NCBI GenBank assembly: GCA_035574275.1
Contig: DATLYY010000047.1
Location: 1 to 39,802, forward strand
Direction of reading: 5' to 3'
Origin: Verrucomicrobiia bacterium
GTDB lineage: Bacteria > Zixibacteria > MSB-5A5 > DSPP01
Length of the DNA stretch: 39,802 bases
Positions 16,826 to 24,172 of the stretch are shown one piece after another. Positions within the stretch are counted from its first letter, which is position 1, and the number at the start of each line of letters is the position of its first letter. The position numbers and the translations under genes are program-made. Under the pieces are notes generated by a model that was not told where the DNA came from, searched no databases, and saw only the letters and a program-made list of their open reading frames with translations.

Positions 16826-17842
16826 CTACTTCTCCAAACGCTGCGGCGCCCCGCCCGCCTTGAGCGAGCGCTGGGCCGCCTCCAGAACTTTCAAAACCGC
16901 AAGCCCGGCTTTCCCGTCCGAGCGGGGCGTCTTCCGCTCCCGCACGCAGTCGATGAAGTGCTGGCACTCCAGCCGGAGGGGCTCCTTCGACTCCACTTTC
17001 GGAATCAAAATATCCCCCGTGCGCAGCGCCAGGTACTCCCCGTAGGTGGTGTAATCCGGGTTGGTGTTCACGCTTTTGTCGTAAATCCAGATTTTCTCCG
17101 AACTCGCCGAATCGTCGAACACCGCCATTTTTTTGCTGCCGACGATCGTCACCTTCCGGTCCTTGTGCGGGTCCAGCCAGGAAACGTGGACGTGCGCCAT
17201 CTGTCGGGACTCAAAATGCATGGTCAAAAAGCAAACATCCTCGATCCCCGGCTGCAGATACGCCTGCCCGGTGGCGGTCACTTGAACGGGGAGCTTTTCG
17301 AGGAAAAACAGGACCATCGAGATGTCGTGCGGGGCAAAACTCCAGAGCGCGTTCTCGATATCCCGGACCTTGCCCAAATTGACCCGCGAGGCGTACAGGT
17401 AATACACCTCTCCAAATTCCCCTTTTTGGATGTACTCTTTCAGCTTCAAAGTGGCGGGATGATAGACCATGATGTGGCCAACCATCAAAATTCGCTTCTT
17501 TGACTCCGCCAGCCGGACCAGTTCCTCCCCTTGGGGCACGTCCAAAACGAGCGGCTTCTCCACAAACAAATCCTTTCCCGCCTCCAGGGCTTTTTTCCCC
17601 AGCCCGTAATGGGTGGCCGGCGGCGTTGCGACAATTACGGCCTGAATGGAGGAGTCGCCAAAAATCTCGTCTGCTTTCGTGGTAAAACGCGCTCCGGGTG
17701 CCAGTTCGGCTACCAAGGCAGAGCGTTTCGGCTCGGCGTCGTAGACTAAGGCCAGCTCGCAGCCGGGAAGGGTGGCAAAGTTTCGCGCCAGATTCCGCCC
17801 CCAGGCCCCCACGCCGATGAGGCCGACTTTAATTTTGTCCAT
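16826..17842 (-). CDS. wbpB: Gfo/Idh/MocA-family oxidoreductase (WbpB/WlbA-like)
   Basis: The 338-residue NAD-dependent sugar oxidoreductase begins with a Rossmann fold KVGLIGVGAWGRNLARNF, then VIVATPPATHYGLGKKAL and the family EKP motif (FVEKPLVLD, about residues 95-103). WGRN and MVGHIMVYHPATLKLKEYI followed by NALWSFAPHDIS, with its histidine, match the WlbA/WbpB branch that oxidises C3 of UDP-N-acetylglucosaminuronate. Substrate assignment rests on this resemblance plus three co-directional WbpD/E/I-like neighbours. AAGGGGG is the ribosome site. It overlaps the wzz stop by 14 bases. The first pathway enzyme, WbpA (UDP-GlcNAc 6-dehydrogenase), is not in this window. Confidence 0.87.
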   Translation of the reverse strand: MDKIKVGLIGVGAWGRNLARNFATLPGCELALVYDAEPKRSALVAELAPGARFTTKADEIFGDSSIQAVIVATPPATHYGLGKKALEAGKDLFVEKPLVLDVPQGEELVRLAESKKRILMVGHIMVYHPATLKLKEYIQKGEFGEVYYLYASRVNLGKVRDIENALWSFAPHDISMVLFFLEKLPVQVTATGQAYLQPGIEDVCFLTMHFESRQMAHVHVSWLDPHKDRKVTIVGSKKMAVFDDSASSEKIWIYDKSVNTNPDYTTYGEYLALRTGDILIPKVESKEPLRLECQHFIDCVRERKTPRSDGKAGLAVLKVLEAAQRSLKAGGAPQRLEK

Positions 17843-19079
17843 CCGCCCCCTTGGAGTTTTTCTTGAAAGGGAAAACCAGCTCCGCCCGTATGCGGGAGGC
17901 CAAAGAGGCCACCGCCTGATAACGGGAAGGGTTCGCCGTCCTCATCCGCTCAAAATATTCGCGGGTAAAAACCATCCCCAGCGAAACAAAGAGCGAGATG
18001 AAAAACGCCGTCAAAATCAGCTTGAGCCGCTTGGGCCGGATTTTATGCTCCGGGACTCTCGGGTAATCCAGAACCGAAATCGTGGGCGTGTCCTTCGCCT
18101 CCTGGATTTTTGCCTGCTCGTACTGCTCGGTCAGAAGTTCGTACAATTTTTCCTGAATCGCCACGTCCCGCATCCGGATCGCCAGCTCCTGCGTAAGTCC
18201 CGGCAAAGCCGACATCGCCACCCCCAAAAACGACCCCTTGCTCCCCCGCTCCTCCAGCCGCTTGAGCTCCTGCTCGGTGGAGGCGATTTTCCCCTCCAGT
18301 TTTTGGACTTCCGGATGGGTTTCCGAAAGCTCCCGTTTCAGTGTGGCCAGCGCAATCCGGTCGGAGACCACCTGCGCTTTGACCGTCGCCGCCGAGGCGA
18401 TCAACGCTTTGCTCTGCTCGTCCAAATCCAAAGCCCGATTGGTAAGTTGAAATGCCTTGAGCGAATCCTGCGCCGCCTGCAGCGCTTTTTCGGTCTCTTT
18501 GAGCCGCCCCTCCACGAAAAGCCGGTTCGCCCGCGCCTTGGTGGAGCCCCGCCGCTGGTTCACCCGGTCCAGATTGGCCAAAACCGACTGCACCACGCGA
18601 TAAGCCAGTTCCGGGTCTTTGGCCTCGTAGCCGATTTGCACGATCCCCTCGGTGGTGGTTTTGACCAACAGATTTCCCCGCACCGCCTTGAGCAAACTCT
18701 CCGTGGAGGAGGTGCCGTACACCTCCGCCAGCGACAGCTCCTGTATCACCCCGATGAGCACGGCGTCCGATTGGGCCATTGCCGCCAATACGTCGGAAGG
18801 GGAGGCGGCGAACGGAATCGCCAGCTCCCCGCCTAAAAACGGCACCCCTCCCCGGAAAACCGTGCTCAGGTTCATATCCATCCCGCCCCGCTCGGGGGGC
18901 AAAACGGTGGCCGTTGCCCGGTACCATTTGGGCAGGAAAAAGACAACCGCGGCGGTGATGAGGCAGACGAGTGTTACGGTGAGGAAAATAAACTTCCGCC
19001 AGCGGAAAACCACCTCCAGCGCTTCCAAAAGAATCGGGCGCTCCGGCCCAAGGCCGGGGATTTCTTCCAGCCGGCTCAC
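17829..19079 (-). CDS. Wzz-type polysaccharide chain-length regulator
   Basis: The 416-residue protein has transmembrane helices near residues 31-52 and 360-380 and a large periplasmic region between them with long predicted coiled coils (about 190-290; ETEKALQAAQDSLKAF, EGKIASTEQELKRLEER). The proline-rich stretch just before TM2 (VLDYPRVPEHKIRPKRLK) is the Wzz/PCP signature. No tyrosine-kinase domain follows, so this is a PCP-1/Wzz or kinase-less PCP-2a form. I place the start at GTG 19079: it gives a four-base GTGA overlap with the exporter gene and has GGGAGG upstream. It would set chain length through Wzy and couple to the Wza-like exporter encoded just before it. Confidence 0.9.
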   Translation of the reverse strand: MSRLEEIPGLGPERPILLEALEVVFRWRKFIFLTVTLVCLITAAVVFFLPKWYRATATVLPPERGGMDMNLSTVFRGGVPFLGGELAIPFAASPSDVLAAMAQSDAVLIGVIQELSLAEVYGTSSTESLLKAVRGNLLVKTTTEGIVQIGYEAKDPELAYRVVQSVLANLDRVNQRRGSTKARANRLFVEGRLKETEKALQAAQDSLKAFQLTNRALDLDEQSKALIASAATVKAQVVSDRIALATLKRELSETHPEVQKLEGKIASTEQELKRLEERGSKGSFLGVAMSALPGLTQELAIRMRDVAIQEKLYELLTEQYEQAKIQEAKDTPTISVLDYPRVPEHKIRPKRLKLILTAFFISLFVSLGMVFTREYFERMRTANPSRYQAVASLASRIRAELVFPFKKNSKGADGQN

Positions 19080-20650
19080 CGGGTCGCCTCCCGCACGATG
19101 AAGAAAATTGCCGCCGCGTTGCTGGTCACCGCCAAAGCGTCCCGGACGGTCGTCCAGAAACGCGCTTTTTTGCGCGGCACGAGAATGATGTCTCCCGCGT
19201 CCACCCGGCTGCCGGAGCCTGCCTTCACCCACCCGCCGGAGACTGATTTTAGAATTTTGACGCTTCCCCGCCCGGCATCGGCCGAATACCCCCCCGCCCG
19301 GCGGACGTAATCCCCCAGTTTATCCCCTTCTTCATAGCTCAAAAGCCCCGGCCGCTCTACCCGCCCCAAAAGGTACACGGAACCGGAGGTCGCCGGCACG
19401 TAAATCTCGTCCCCCGAGTACAAAACCACGTCCTTGCTCAAATCCTTTTTCTCAAAAAGCCCCACGAAATCGGAGGCCACCACCGCCCCCCGCCAGCGGC
19501 TTTTTTCCAGGTAAAAATCCAAATCCTCCGGGTTCATCCGCTCGATTAAAGCCGGGTTGATGGCGTCCCCGAAACTGAATTGCGGCGCCGAGTATCCCCG
19601 CCGCAGAATGTAGGCCGCCGGCAGCACGGCCCGCGGCGTGAACCCCCCGGCCCGGCGTATCACTTCCGAAAGGGTTGTTCTCCCCTCCTCGATGTCGTAA
19701 AACCCAGGATGGAGAACCTCCCCGTGCACCCCGGCAAATGAATGCGGCGCCCGGTTCGGCAGATTGCGCACAAAAATCTGCTCCCCCGGCCCGATGGACA
19801 GATTGCCGGATGCAAATGCCCGCAAATCGATAATCTCCCGCTGTGCCTCGCCGTCGCCAAAACGCCGGACAATCTCCACCTGGGAGGAATCGGCGGAAGC
19901 CAGAAGCCCGCCGGCGGCGGATAGCATTGACCAGAGCGAATCATCCGGCCGCCATTCCAAAAGCCCGCTCTGGTTTACGGCGCCGGCCACCAAAACCTCC
20001 GTCCCCCCGTCGCTGCGAATCGGCACCACCACCCGCTCCCCCCCCACGATATGCGGGTTGGCGCCTCCCTCCCCCCCTCGTTCAAAACGCACCAAATCCA
20101 CGAGCTTCTTCTCCCCATTCCCCCGGACAAGCTCGATGTTGCGCCGCGAGGCGGAATCGGTAAGCCCCCCCGCCCTCCCCAGCGCTTCCGAAACCCGGCT
20201 GTAGGCCGGCACGGTATAAATGCCGGGGCGGCCGACAGCGCCCGAAATCCTGATCTTCACTTCGCGGATTTTGGTCAGCGTTACGGAGGCCCCGGCCGCC
20301 GAATAGCGGCGGGATAAAACGGAGCGAATCTCCTTTTTCGCTTCGGATAGCGTCAGCCCCCCCACGTGCGCTTCGCCCACGGAAGGAATCAAGGCCGTCC
20401 CTTCGGGGGTGACCGGCACGGCAAAAAGCTGGTTGACCGTCCCCCAAAGCCCGATGGTCAGCTCGTCGCCGGGCCCGACGACGTACTCGTTGGAATCCAC
20501 CGCCGCCTCCAAAGGGGTCCGGTCTGCCGAGGGCAAGGACAACCGCAGTGTGTCCCGTTGCGCATGAACGGAAACTCCAGTCAAAATCAAAATTAAGACG
20601 GGAAAAACAACAATCCGGTTGCTGTTTTTCAAGGGATGGGCCGGTCTCAT
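19076..20650 (-). CDS. Wza-like polysaccharide export protein with SLBB domains
   Basis: This 524-residue secreted protein has a signal peptide (hydrophobic about residues 13-28, ending SVHAQ). The poly-export domain follows (EYVVGPGDELTIGLWG...IPSVGEAHVGGLTLSEAKKEI). Several SLBB beta-grasp domains come next (ISGAVGRPGIYTVPAYSRVSEALGRAGGLT, VAGAVNQSGLLEW, VHGEVLHPGFYDIEEG, LLGRVERPGLLSYEEGD). A C-terminal hydrophobic segment (LAVTSNAAAIFFIV) could be the membrane-spanning helix, as in Wza. There is no lipobox cysteine after the signal peptide, unlike E. coli Wza. An upstream in-frame TTG (20668) is possible, but the ATG gives the better signal peptide. Neither has a clear Shine-Dalgarno. It forms the outer-membrane export channel for the glycan. 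Confidence 0.9.
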   Translation of the reverse strand: MRPAHPLKNSNRIVVFPVLILILTGVSVHAQRDTLRLSLPSADRTPLEAAVDSNEYVVGPGDELTIGLWGTVNQLFAVPVTPEGTALIPSVGEAHVGGLTLSEAKKEIRSVLSRRYSAAGASVTLTKIREVKIRISGAVGRPGIYTVPAYSRVSEALGRAGGLTDSASRRNIELVRGNGEKKLVDLVRFERGGEGGANPHIVGGERVVVPIRSDGGTEVLVAGAVNQSGLLEWRPDDSLWSMLSAAGGLLASADSSQVEIVRRFGDGEAQREIIDLRAFASGNLSIGPGEQIFVRNLPNRAPHSFAGVHGEVLHPGFYDIEEGRTTLSEVIRRAGGFTPRAVLPAAYILRRGYSAPQFSFGDAINPALIERMNPEDLDFYLEKSRWRGAVVASDFVGLFEKKDLSKDVVLYSGDEIYVPATSGSVYLLGRVERPGLLSYEEGDKLGDYVRRAGGYSADAGRGSVKILKSVSGGWVKAGSGSRVDAGDIILVPRKKARFWTTVRDALAVTSNAAAIFFIVREATR

Positions 20651-20695
20651 TATTCTTAGCGACTGCAAACTGAAAGGGTAGCCAAAAAGCCCCCT

Positions 20696-21325
20696 TTAGT
20701 CAAGCGCTTTTCGGAAAGCCCGCGCCGCCGCTCCCGCATCCGGTACTGCCATCAGGGCCGAAACAACAGCGACTCCGGTAGCCCCGGCGGCGAGAACGGA
20801 AGCGGCGTTCTCCGGTTTGATTCCGCCGATGGCCAAAATCGGCTTTTGGGTGAACTTGCGAACCTCCGCGACAAGCTCCGTCCCCACCGGCCGGTCTATT
20901 TTTTTGGTCTGCGTCCAGAAAACCGGGCCGACGGCAAGGTAATCGACTCTTTCCTTTATGGCCGTCCTTGCCTGTTCGACCGAATGCGTGCTCTTGCCAA
21001 TAATTTTTCCTTTGCCCAGAATCTTTCGCGCCGCCGCAACCGGAAAATCCTCCTGCCCCAAATGCACCCCGTCCGCCCCCGAAGCGGCGGCGATGTCGGC
21101 GCGGTCATTGACGATGAAGAAAATGTTTTGTTTGCGGCAAAGTTTCGAAACCTCCAAAGCCAAATCGAGCCAAACCCGGGTTTCCAGATTCTTTTCCCGC
21201 AGTTGAACCATGTCCACGCCTCCCCGTATGGCTTGGGCAACAACATTGACCAGCGACCGTTCCCCCAGAAACTGCCGGTCGGTGACAAAACAGAGCCGGA
21301 CTTTGGATAGGTCCTTACGCGCCAA
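20696..21325 (-). CDS. thiE: Thiamine-phosphate synthase
   Basis: About 209 residues, normal for ThiE, which joins HMP-PP and the thiazole phosphate into thiamine phosphate. The (beta/alpha)8 signatures are clear: LCFVTDRQF, DMVQLREKN (pyrophosphate/substrate site), IVNDRADIAAASGADGVHLGQED, IIGKSTHS, DYLAVGPVFWTQTK and PILAIGGIKPENAASVLAAGATGVAVVSA. There is no ATG in the early frame. TTG at 21325 (MARKDLSKVRLCFVTD) gives a sensible N-terminus with an 11-base overlap with the preceding gene; a TTG at 21355 is the alternative. It sits between an amidotransferase-like gene and the exporter gene, neither of which has an obvious thiamine link. No TPP riboswitch is visible upstream. A yjbQ gene occurs elsewhere in the window. 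Confidence 0.93.
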   Translation of the reverse strand: MARKDLSKVRLCFVTDRQFLGERSLVNVVAQAIRGGVDMVQLREKNLETRVWLDLALEVSKLCRKQNIFFIVNDRADIAAASGADGVHLGQEDFPVAAARKILGKGKIIGKSTHSVEQARTAIKERVDYLAVGPVFWTQTKKIDRPVGTELVAEVRKFTQKPILAIGGIKPENAASVLAAGATGVAVVSALMAVPDAGAAARAFRKALD

Positions 21326-22061
21326 CTTTTTTTGCTTCGTTGACCATCCAGGCAAAAAGCGCCCCCCCGGCCGGCTTTTCCAGCATCATCTCCGGGTGCC
21401 ACTGCACGGAGACCAAGGGCCGCCCGTCCTCCGCTTCGCAGGCCTCGACGATGCCGTCCGCGGGGCAGATGCCGACCACTTTCAGCCCGGCGGCTACTTT
21501 TTTCAAAACCTGGTGATGGTTGGTGTTGCAGTCAACTTTTCTCTGCTTCAGAATCGAGGCCAGAAGCGAATCCTTCTCCAGCTCCACCGGGTGCGACCTG
21601 CCGTATTTCCAGTCCGCTTCATGCTCAAACGTCATTTTCGGGAACAAGCTCAAATCCTGGTAAAGCGTTCCTCCCAGCGCCACGTTGATGAACTGGTGCC
21701 CCCGGCAGATTCCCAGAATCGGTATGCCCCGTTTGTACACCTTTTCAAAAAAATTGAACTCAAACCGGTCCCGCCCGAGCGAAATGGATACATCCTTGTC
21801 CGGAACGGTTTCCTCGCCGAACCGTTTCGGCTCCACATCCTCCCCCCCGGAAAAAACCACCCCGTCCACCCGTTCGGCGATTTCGCATGCGAACGACTCC
21901 TCCGCCAAGTTAGGCAGAATCACCGGCAGCCCTCCCGCTTTCCAGACCGCCTGCGCGTAGGACTGTTTGAGCATGTCAAACGGCAAAGGGGTCGGTTTTT
22001 CCCGTTTGGGGTCGAAATCCTTGAAATTGCAGGTAATCCCGATGAGCGGCTTTCTTTCCAT
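21315..22061 (-). CDS. Class I glutamine amidotransferase-like hydrolase (peptidase C26, PuuD-like)
   Basis: The 248-residue product begins KPLIGITCNF and has the C26 features: VVFSGGEDVEPKRFGE, the nucleophile C119 in GICRGHQFINVALGG, and H222/E224 in VQWHPEMM. This completes the Cys-His-Glu triad of gamma-glutamyl hydrolases such as PuuD (gamma-glutamyl-GABA hydrolase). Free-standing members of this family cleave gamma-glutamyl amides; the natural substrate here is unknown. It is the first gene of the long minus-strand string. The ATG has no Shine-Dalgarno, and a promoter-like pair ends only seven bases upstream, so the mRNA may be leaderless. Confidence 0.88.
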   Translation of the reverse strand: MERKPLIGITCNFKDFDPKREKPTPLPFDMLKQSYAQAVWKAGGLPVILPNLAEESFACEIAERVDGVVFSGGEDVEPKRFGEETVPDKDVSISLGRDRFEFNFFEKVYKRGIPILGICRGHQFINVALGGTLYQDLSLFPKMTFEHEADWKYGRSHPVELEKDSLLASILKQRKVDCNTNHHQVLKKVAAGLKVVGICPADGIVEACEAEDGRPLVSVQWHPEMMLEKPAGGALFAWMVNEAKKVGA

Positions 22062-22068
22062 GTACTAA

Positions 22069-22097
22069 ACAGTATTATGCAAAAGCGGCAAAGTCAA
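22069..22097 (-). promoter_or_regulatory. Candidate promoter for the amidotransferase-thiE-polysaccharide string
   Basis: Read on the minus strand, TTGACT (22097-22092) and TACTGT (22074-22069) are separated by 17 bases. The -35 is good and the -10 is poor. The -10 ends seven bases before the ATG at 22061, which would put transcription initiation at or next to the start codon. Confidence 0.35.
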
Positions 22098-22132
22098 CGG
22101 CCGGCCGGCGGCAAGGTCGAAAAGGCCGGAAC

Positions 22133-24172
22133 TCAATACGCAAACAAAATCGAAAAATGCACCCGCTCCCCGGCCGGGAGATTGCCGTGGATGACCCGCT
22201 TGCCGTACTCCACGCGGAGCGGGCCGATCAAGGTGATGAATTGCAGTCCGGCGCCGACCGTGACCAGGATGTTGTCCGGCACGATATCCCGGTTCGCCTG
22301 GAAGATGTTGCCGAAGTCGGAGAACAAATTCCCCCAGAACCGCCAGAAAAGCGGCCGCCGGATTTCCACCGAGGCCAAAAGCAGCGTTTTGGCCCCGATG
22401 GGAATCCCCTTTCCCGTGCTGTCGACAAAAACCGGCCCTATGGAGTTTTCGGAATACCCCCGCAGGGTGTTGGCCCCTCCGAGAAAGAAACGGTCGGTGG
22501 AGGGAAGATTCCCTTCCTTGCCGACCAGAATCGCCTGCCCCCAGCGAAAGCGGGTGGCCAAAACGTTGTTCCCCGCCAGCGATTGATAGCGGTTCCAGTA
22601 GAGATTCATCTTGAGAAAGTGCGCATCCCCTCCCAAAGGCCCGCCCAAAAACTCCCCCTCCAAACGGGTATAGGAGCCGCCGGTCGGAATCAAAATGCTG
22701 CCGCGGGTGTCTTTTTCAAAACCGGCCGAAAGCTTGCGCCGCACGCTGACCCCCTTTTCCGCCTTGAAAAACTCCTCCTGCGCCGGTGAAACATCGAAGA
22801 TGTTGATTTCCTCCAAGGATGCGCCCAGCGTCAGCCGGCTGGTCAATGTTATGGGTCTTAAAAAAGTCAGCCCGAAACTTCCGGTCTGAATCCGCACCCC
22901 CAAGACCGGGTCCTCCACCGCCGGCTCAAAGGAGGCGGACAAATTGGCGTAGTTTCGGATCCCCAAAAGCCAAGGCTCCGTGTACTCCGCCGTGAATTTG
23001 TTGGACAAAAGCTGGTAGTCGGTGATGACCAGAAAGGAGGTCTTGGCCTGCAGGGCGAACCGCCGCGCCCGCCCCCCCACGTTCCGGTTCTCCCACCCCA
23101 AAGCCAGATCCAACGACAAAGCCTGCCGTTCCTCGCGGCGCGCATACTGCCCGGCGCCGAAATGCAGATTTAAGGCCGCCGGTTTCCGCTCCACCGCCCG
23201 CAGAAGAAAATCCGGCTGCAAATCCAGCGTGTCCTTCCGGCCGAGCGAATCGGTCTTGGGTGCCAGGGCCAAAGAGACGAAGTTGAAAAGCCCGGTGGCG
23301 TAGATTTGCTGCTGGCTCTTGATGATTTTCTCCCGGCTGTACACCTCCCCCGGCTTGAACGCCAGCTCCCGGCGCACCACCCCCGGATGGGTGATGGAAA
23401 GCCCGGCAATTTCCACCCGGCCGAAATGCACCAGCCCGTCCCTTTCAATGCGGAAGACGACCGGCAGCTTTTGTCCCGCCCGCACGGTGTCCAGATTGAT
23501 CCGGGCATACGGGTATCCCCGGTTGGAGAGCAGTTCCTTCATCCGGAAAACCGCCCGGTCGACGAGATAAACGTTGAAAGCCGAGTCCGGCTTCAGTTCG
23601 GAAGCGGCCTCCGAGAGCTTTTCGGAAAGTTCGCCGGCGTCGCCGGCGATGGAAACCGGCCCGAAAATACTTTGATTCCCCTCGGCGATTTCAATTTTCA
23701 CCCAGAGTTCGTTTTTGACCGTGTCGTGGAAAAACGATTCGGCGGCATGGACATCCAAAAAACCGCGGCTTCTGTAAAAGGCGGCCAAAAGCGCGATATC
23801 CTTGTACTTCCAGTCCTTGGCCGCCCGCCGGTGCTGGCCGAAGGATAGCCCGGTTTTCCCCCAGAAGGAATCCCCCCGCGTGGCGATTTTCGTTTTCAGC
23901 CGGTCGGCGCCAAAGGCCCGGTTGCCGGAAAAAATGATTTTGGAAACGATCGGCCGCGGCTTATCCGGCAGGGTGTGCCAGCTCTCCTCCCAGTATTCCT
24001 CTTCCGCGGTGGACGGGTCCGCCGGCCCCGCAAAAACTTCGATTCCCGCCGTATCCGGCTCGATTTCGGATGAATCCGGCGCCTCCTGTGCGGTGGCGAC
24101 TGAAAAAAAAGAGGCCAGAAAAAACACCAAAAGCCCCCCCAAAAAAATCCCCCCTTTTTTCAGTATTCCCAC
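22133..24172 (-). CDS. Omp85-family outer-membrane assembly protein (TamA-like)
   Basis: The 679-residue precursor has a signal peptide (about residues 9-28, ending ATAQ), about three POTRA domains (PIVSKIIFSGNRAFGADRLKTKI; IFGPVSIAGDAGEL; VHFGRVEIAGLSITHPGVVRREL) and a 16-strand barrel. The barrel has the Omp85 loop-6 motif FFLGGANTLRGYSENSIGP (RGY) and ends in an aromatic residue (HFSILFAY). BamA, TamA and TamL share this architecture. Its gene overlaps tamB by 13 bases, which favours a TamA/TamL role with TamB in moving lipids or proteins across the envelope; a BamA identity cannot be excluded. The start is GTG 24172, since no ATG lies nearby. A Pro/Glu/Asp-rich linker follows the signal peptide. 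Confidence 0.88.
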   Translation of the reverse strand: MGILKKGGIFLGGLLVFFLASFFSVATAQEAPDSSEIEPDTAGIEVFAGPADPSTAEEEYWEESWHTLPDKPRPIVSKIIFSGNRAFGADRLKTKIATRGDSFWGKTGLSFGQHRRAAKDWKYKDIALLAAFYRSRGFLDVHAAESFFHDTVKNELWVKIEIAEGNQSIFGPVSIAGDAGELSEKLSEAASELKPDSAFNVYLVDRAVFRMKELLSNRGYPYARINLDTVRAGQKLPVVFRIERDGLVHFGRVEIAGLSITHPGVVRRELAFKPGEVYSREKIIKSQQQIYATGLFNFVSLALAPKTDSLGRKDTLDLQPDFLLRAVERKPAALNLHFGAGQYARREERQALSLDLALGWENRNVGGRARRFALQAKTSFLVITDYQLLSNKFTAEYTEPWLLGIRNYANLSASFEPAVEDPVLGVRIQTGSFGLTFLRPITLTSRLTLGASLEEINIFDVSPAQEEFFKAEKGVSVRRKLSAGFEKDTRGSILIPTGGSYTRLEGEFLGGPLGGDAHFLKMNLYWNRYQSLAGNNVLATRFRWGQAILVGKEGNLPSTDRFFLGGANTLRGYSENSIGPVFVDSTGKGIPIGAKTLLLASVEIRRPLFWRFWGNLFSDFGNIFQANRDIVPDNILVTVGAGLQFITLIGPLRVEYGKRVIHGNLPAGERVHFSILFAY

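Noticed and set aside
20651-20695. AAAGGG/CCCTTT stem between thiE and the exporter gene as a terminator
   Set aside because: Short stem, large loop, no proper T-tract; the neighbouring genes look co-transcribed.
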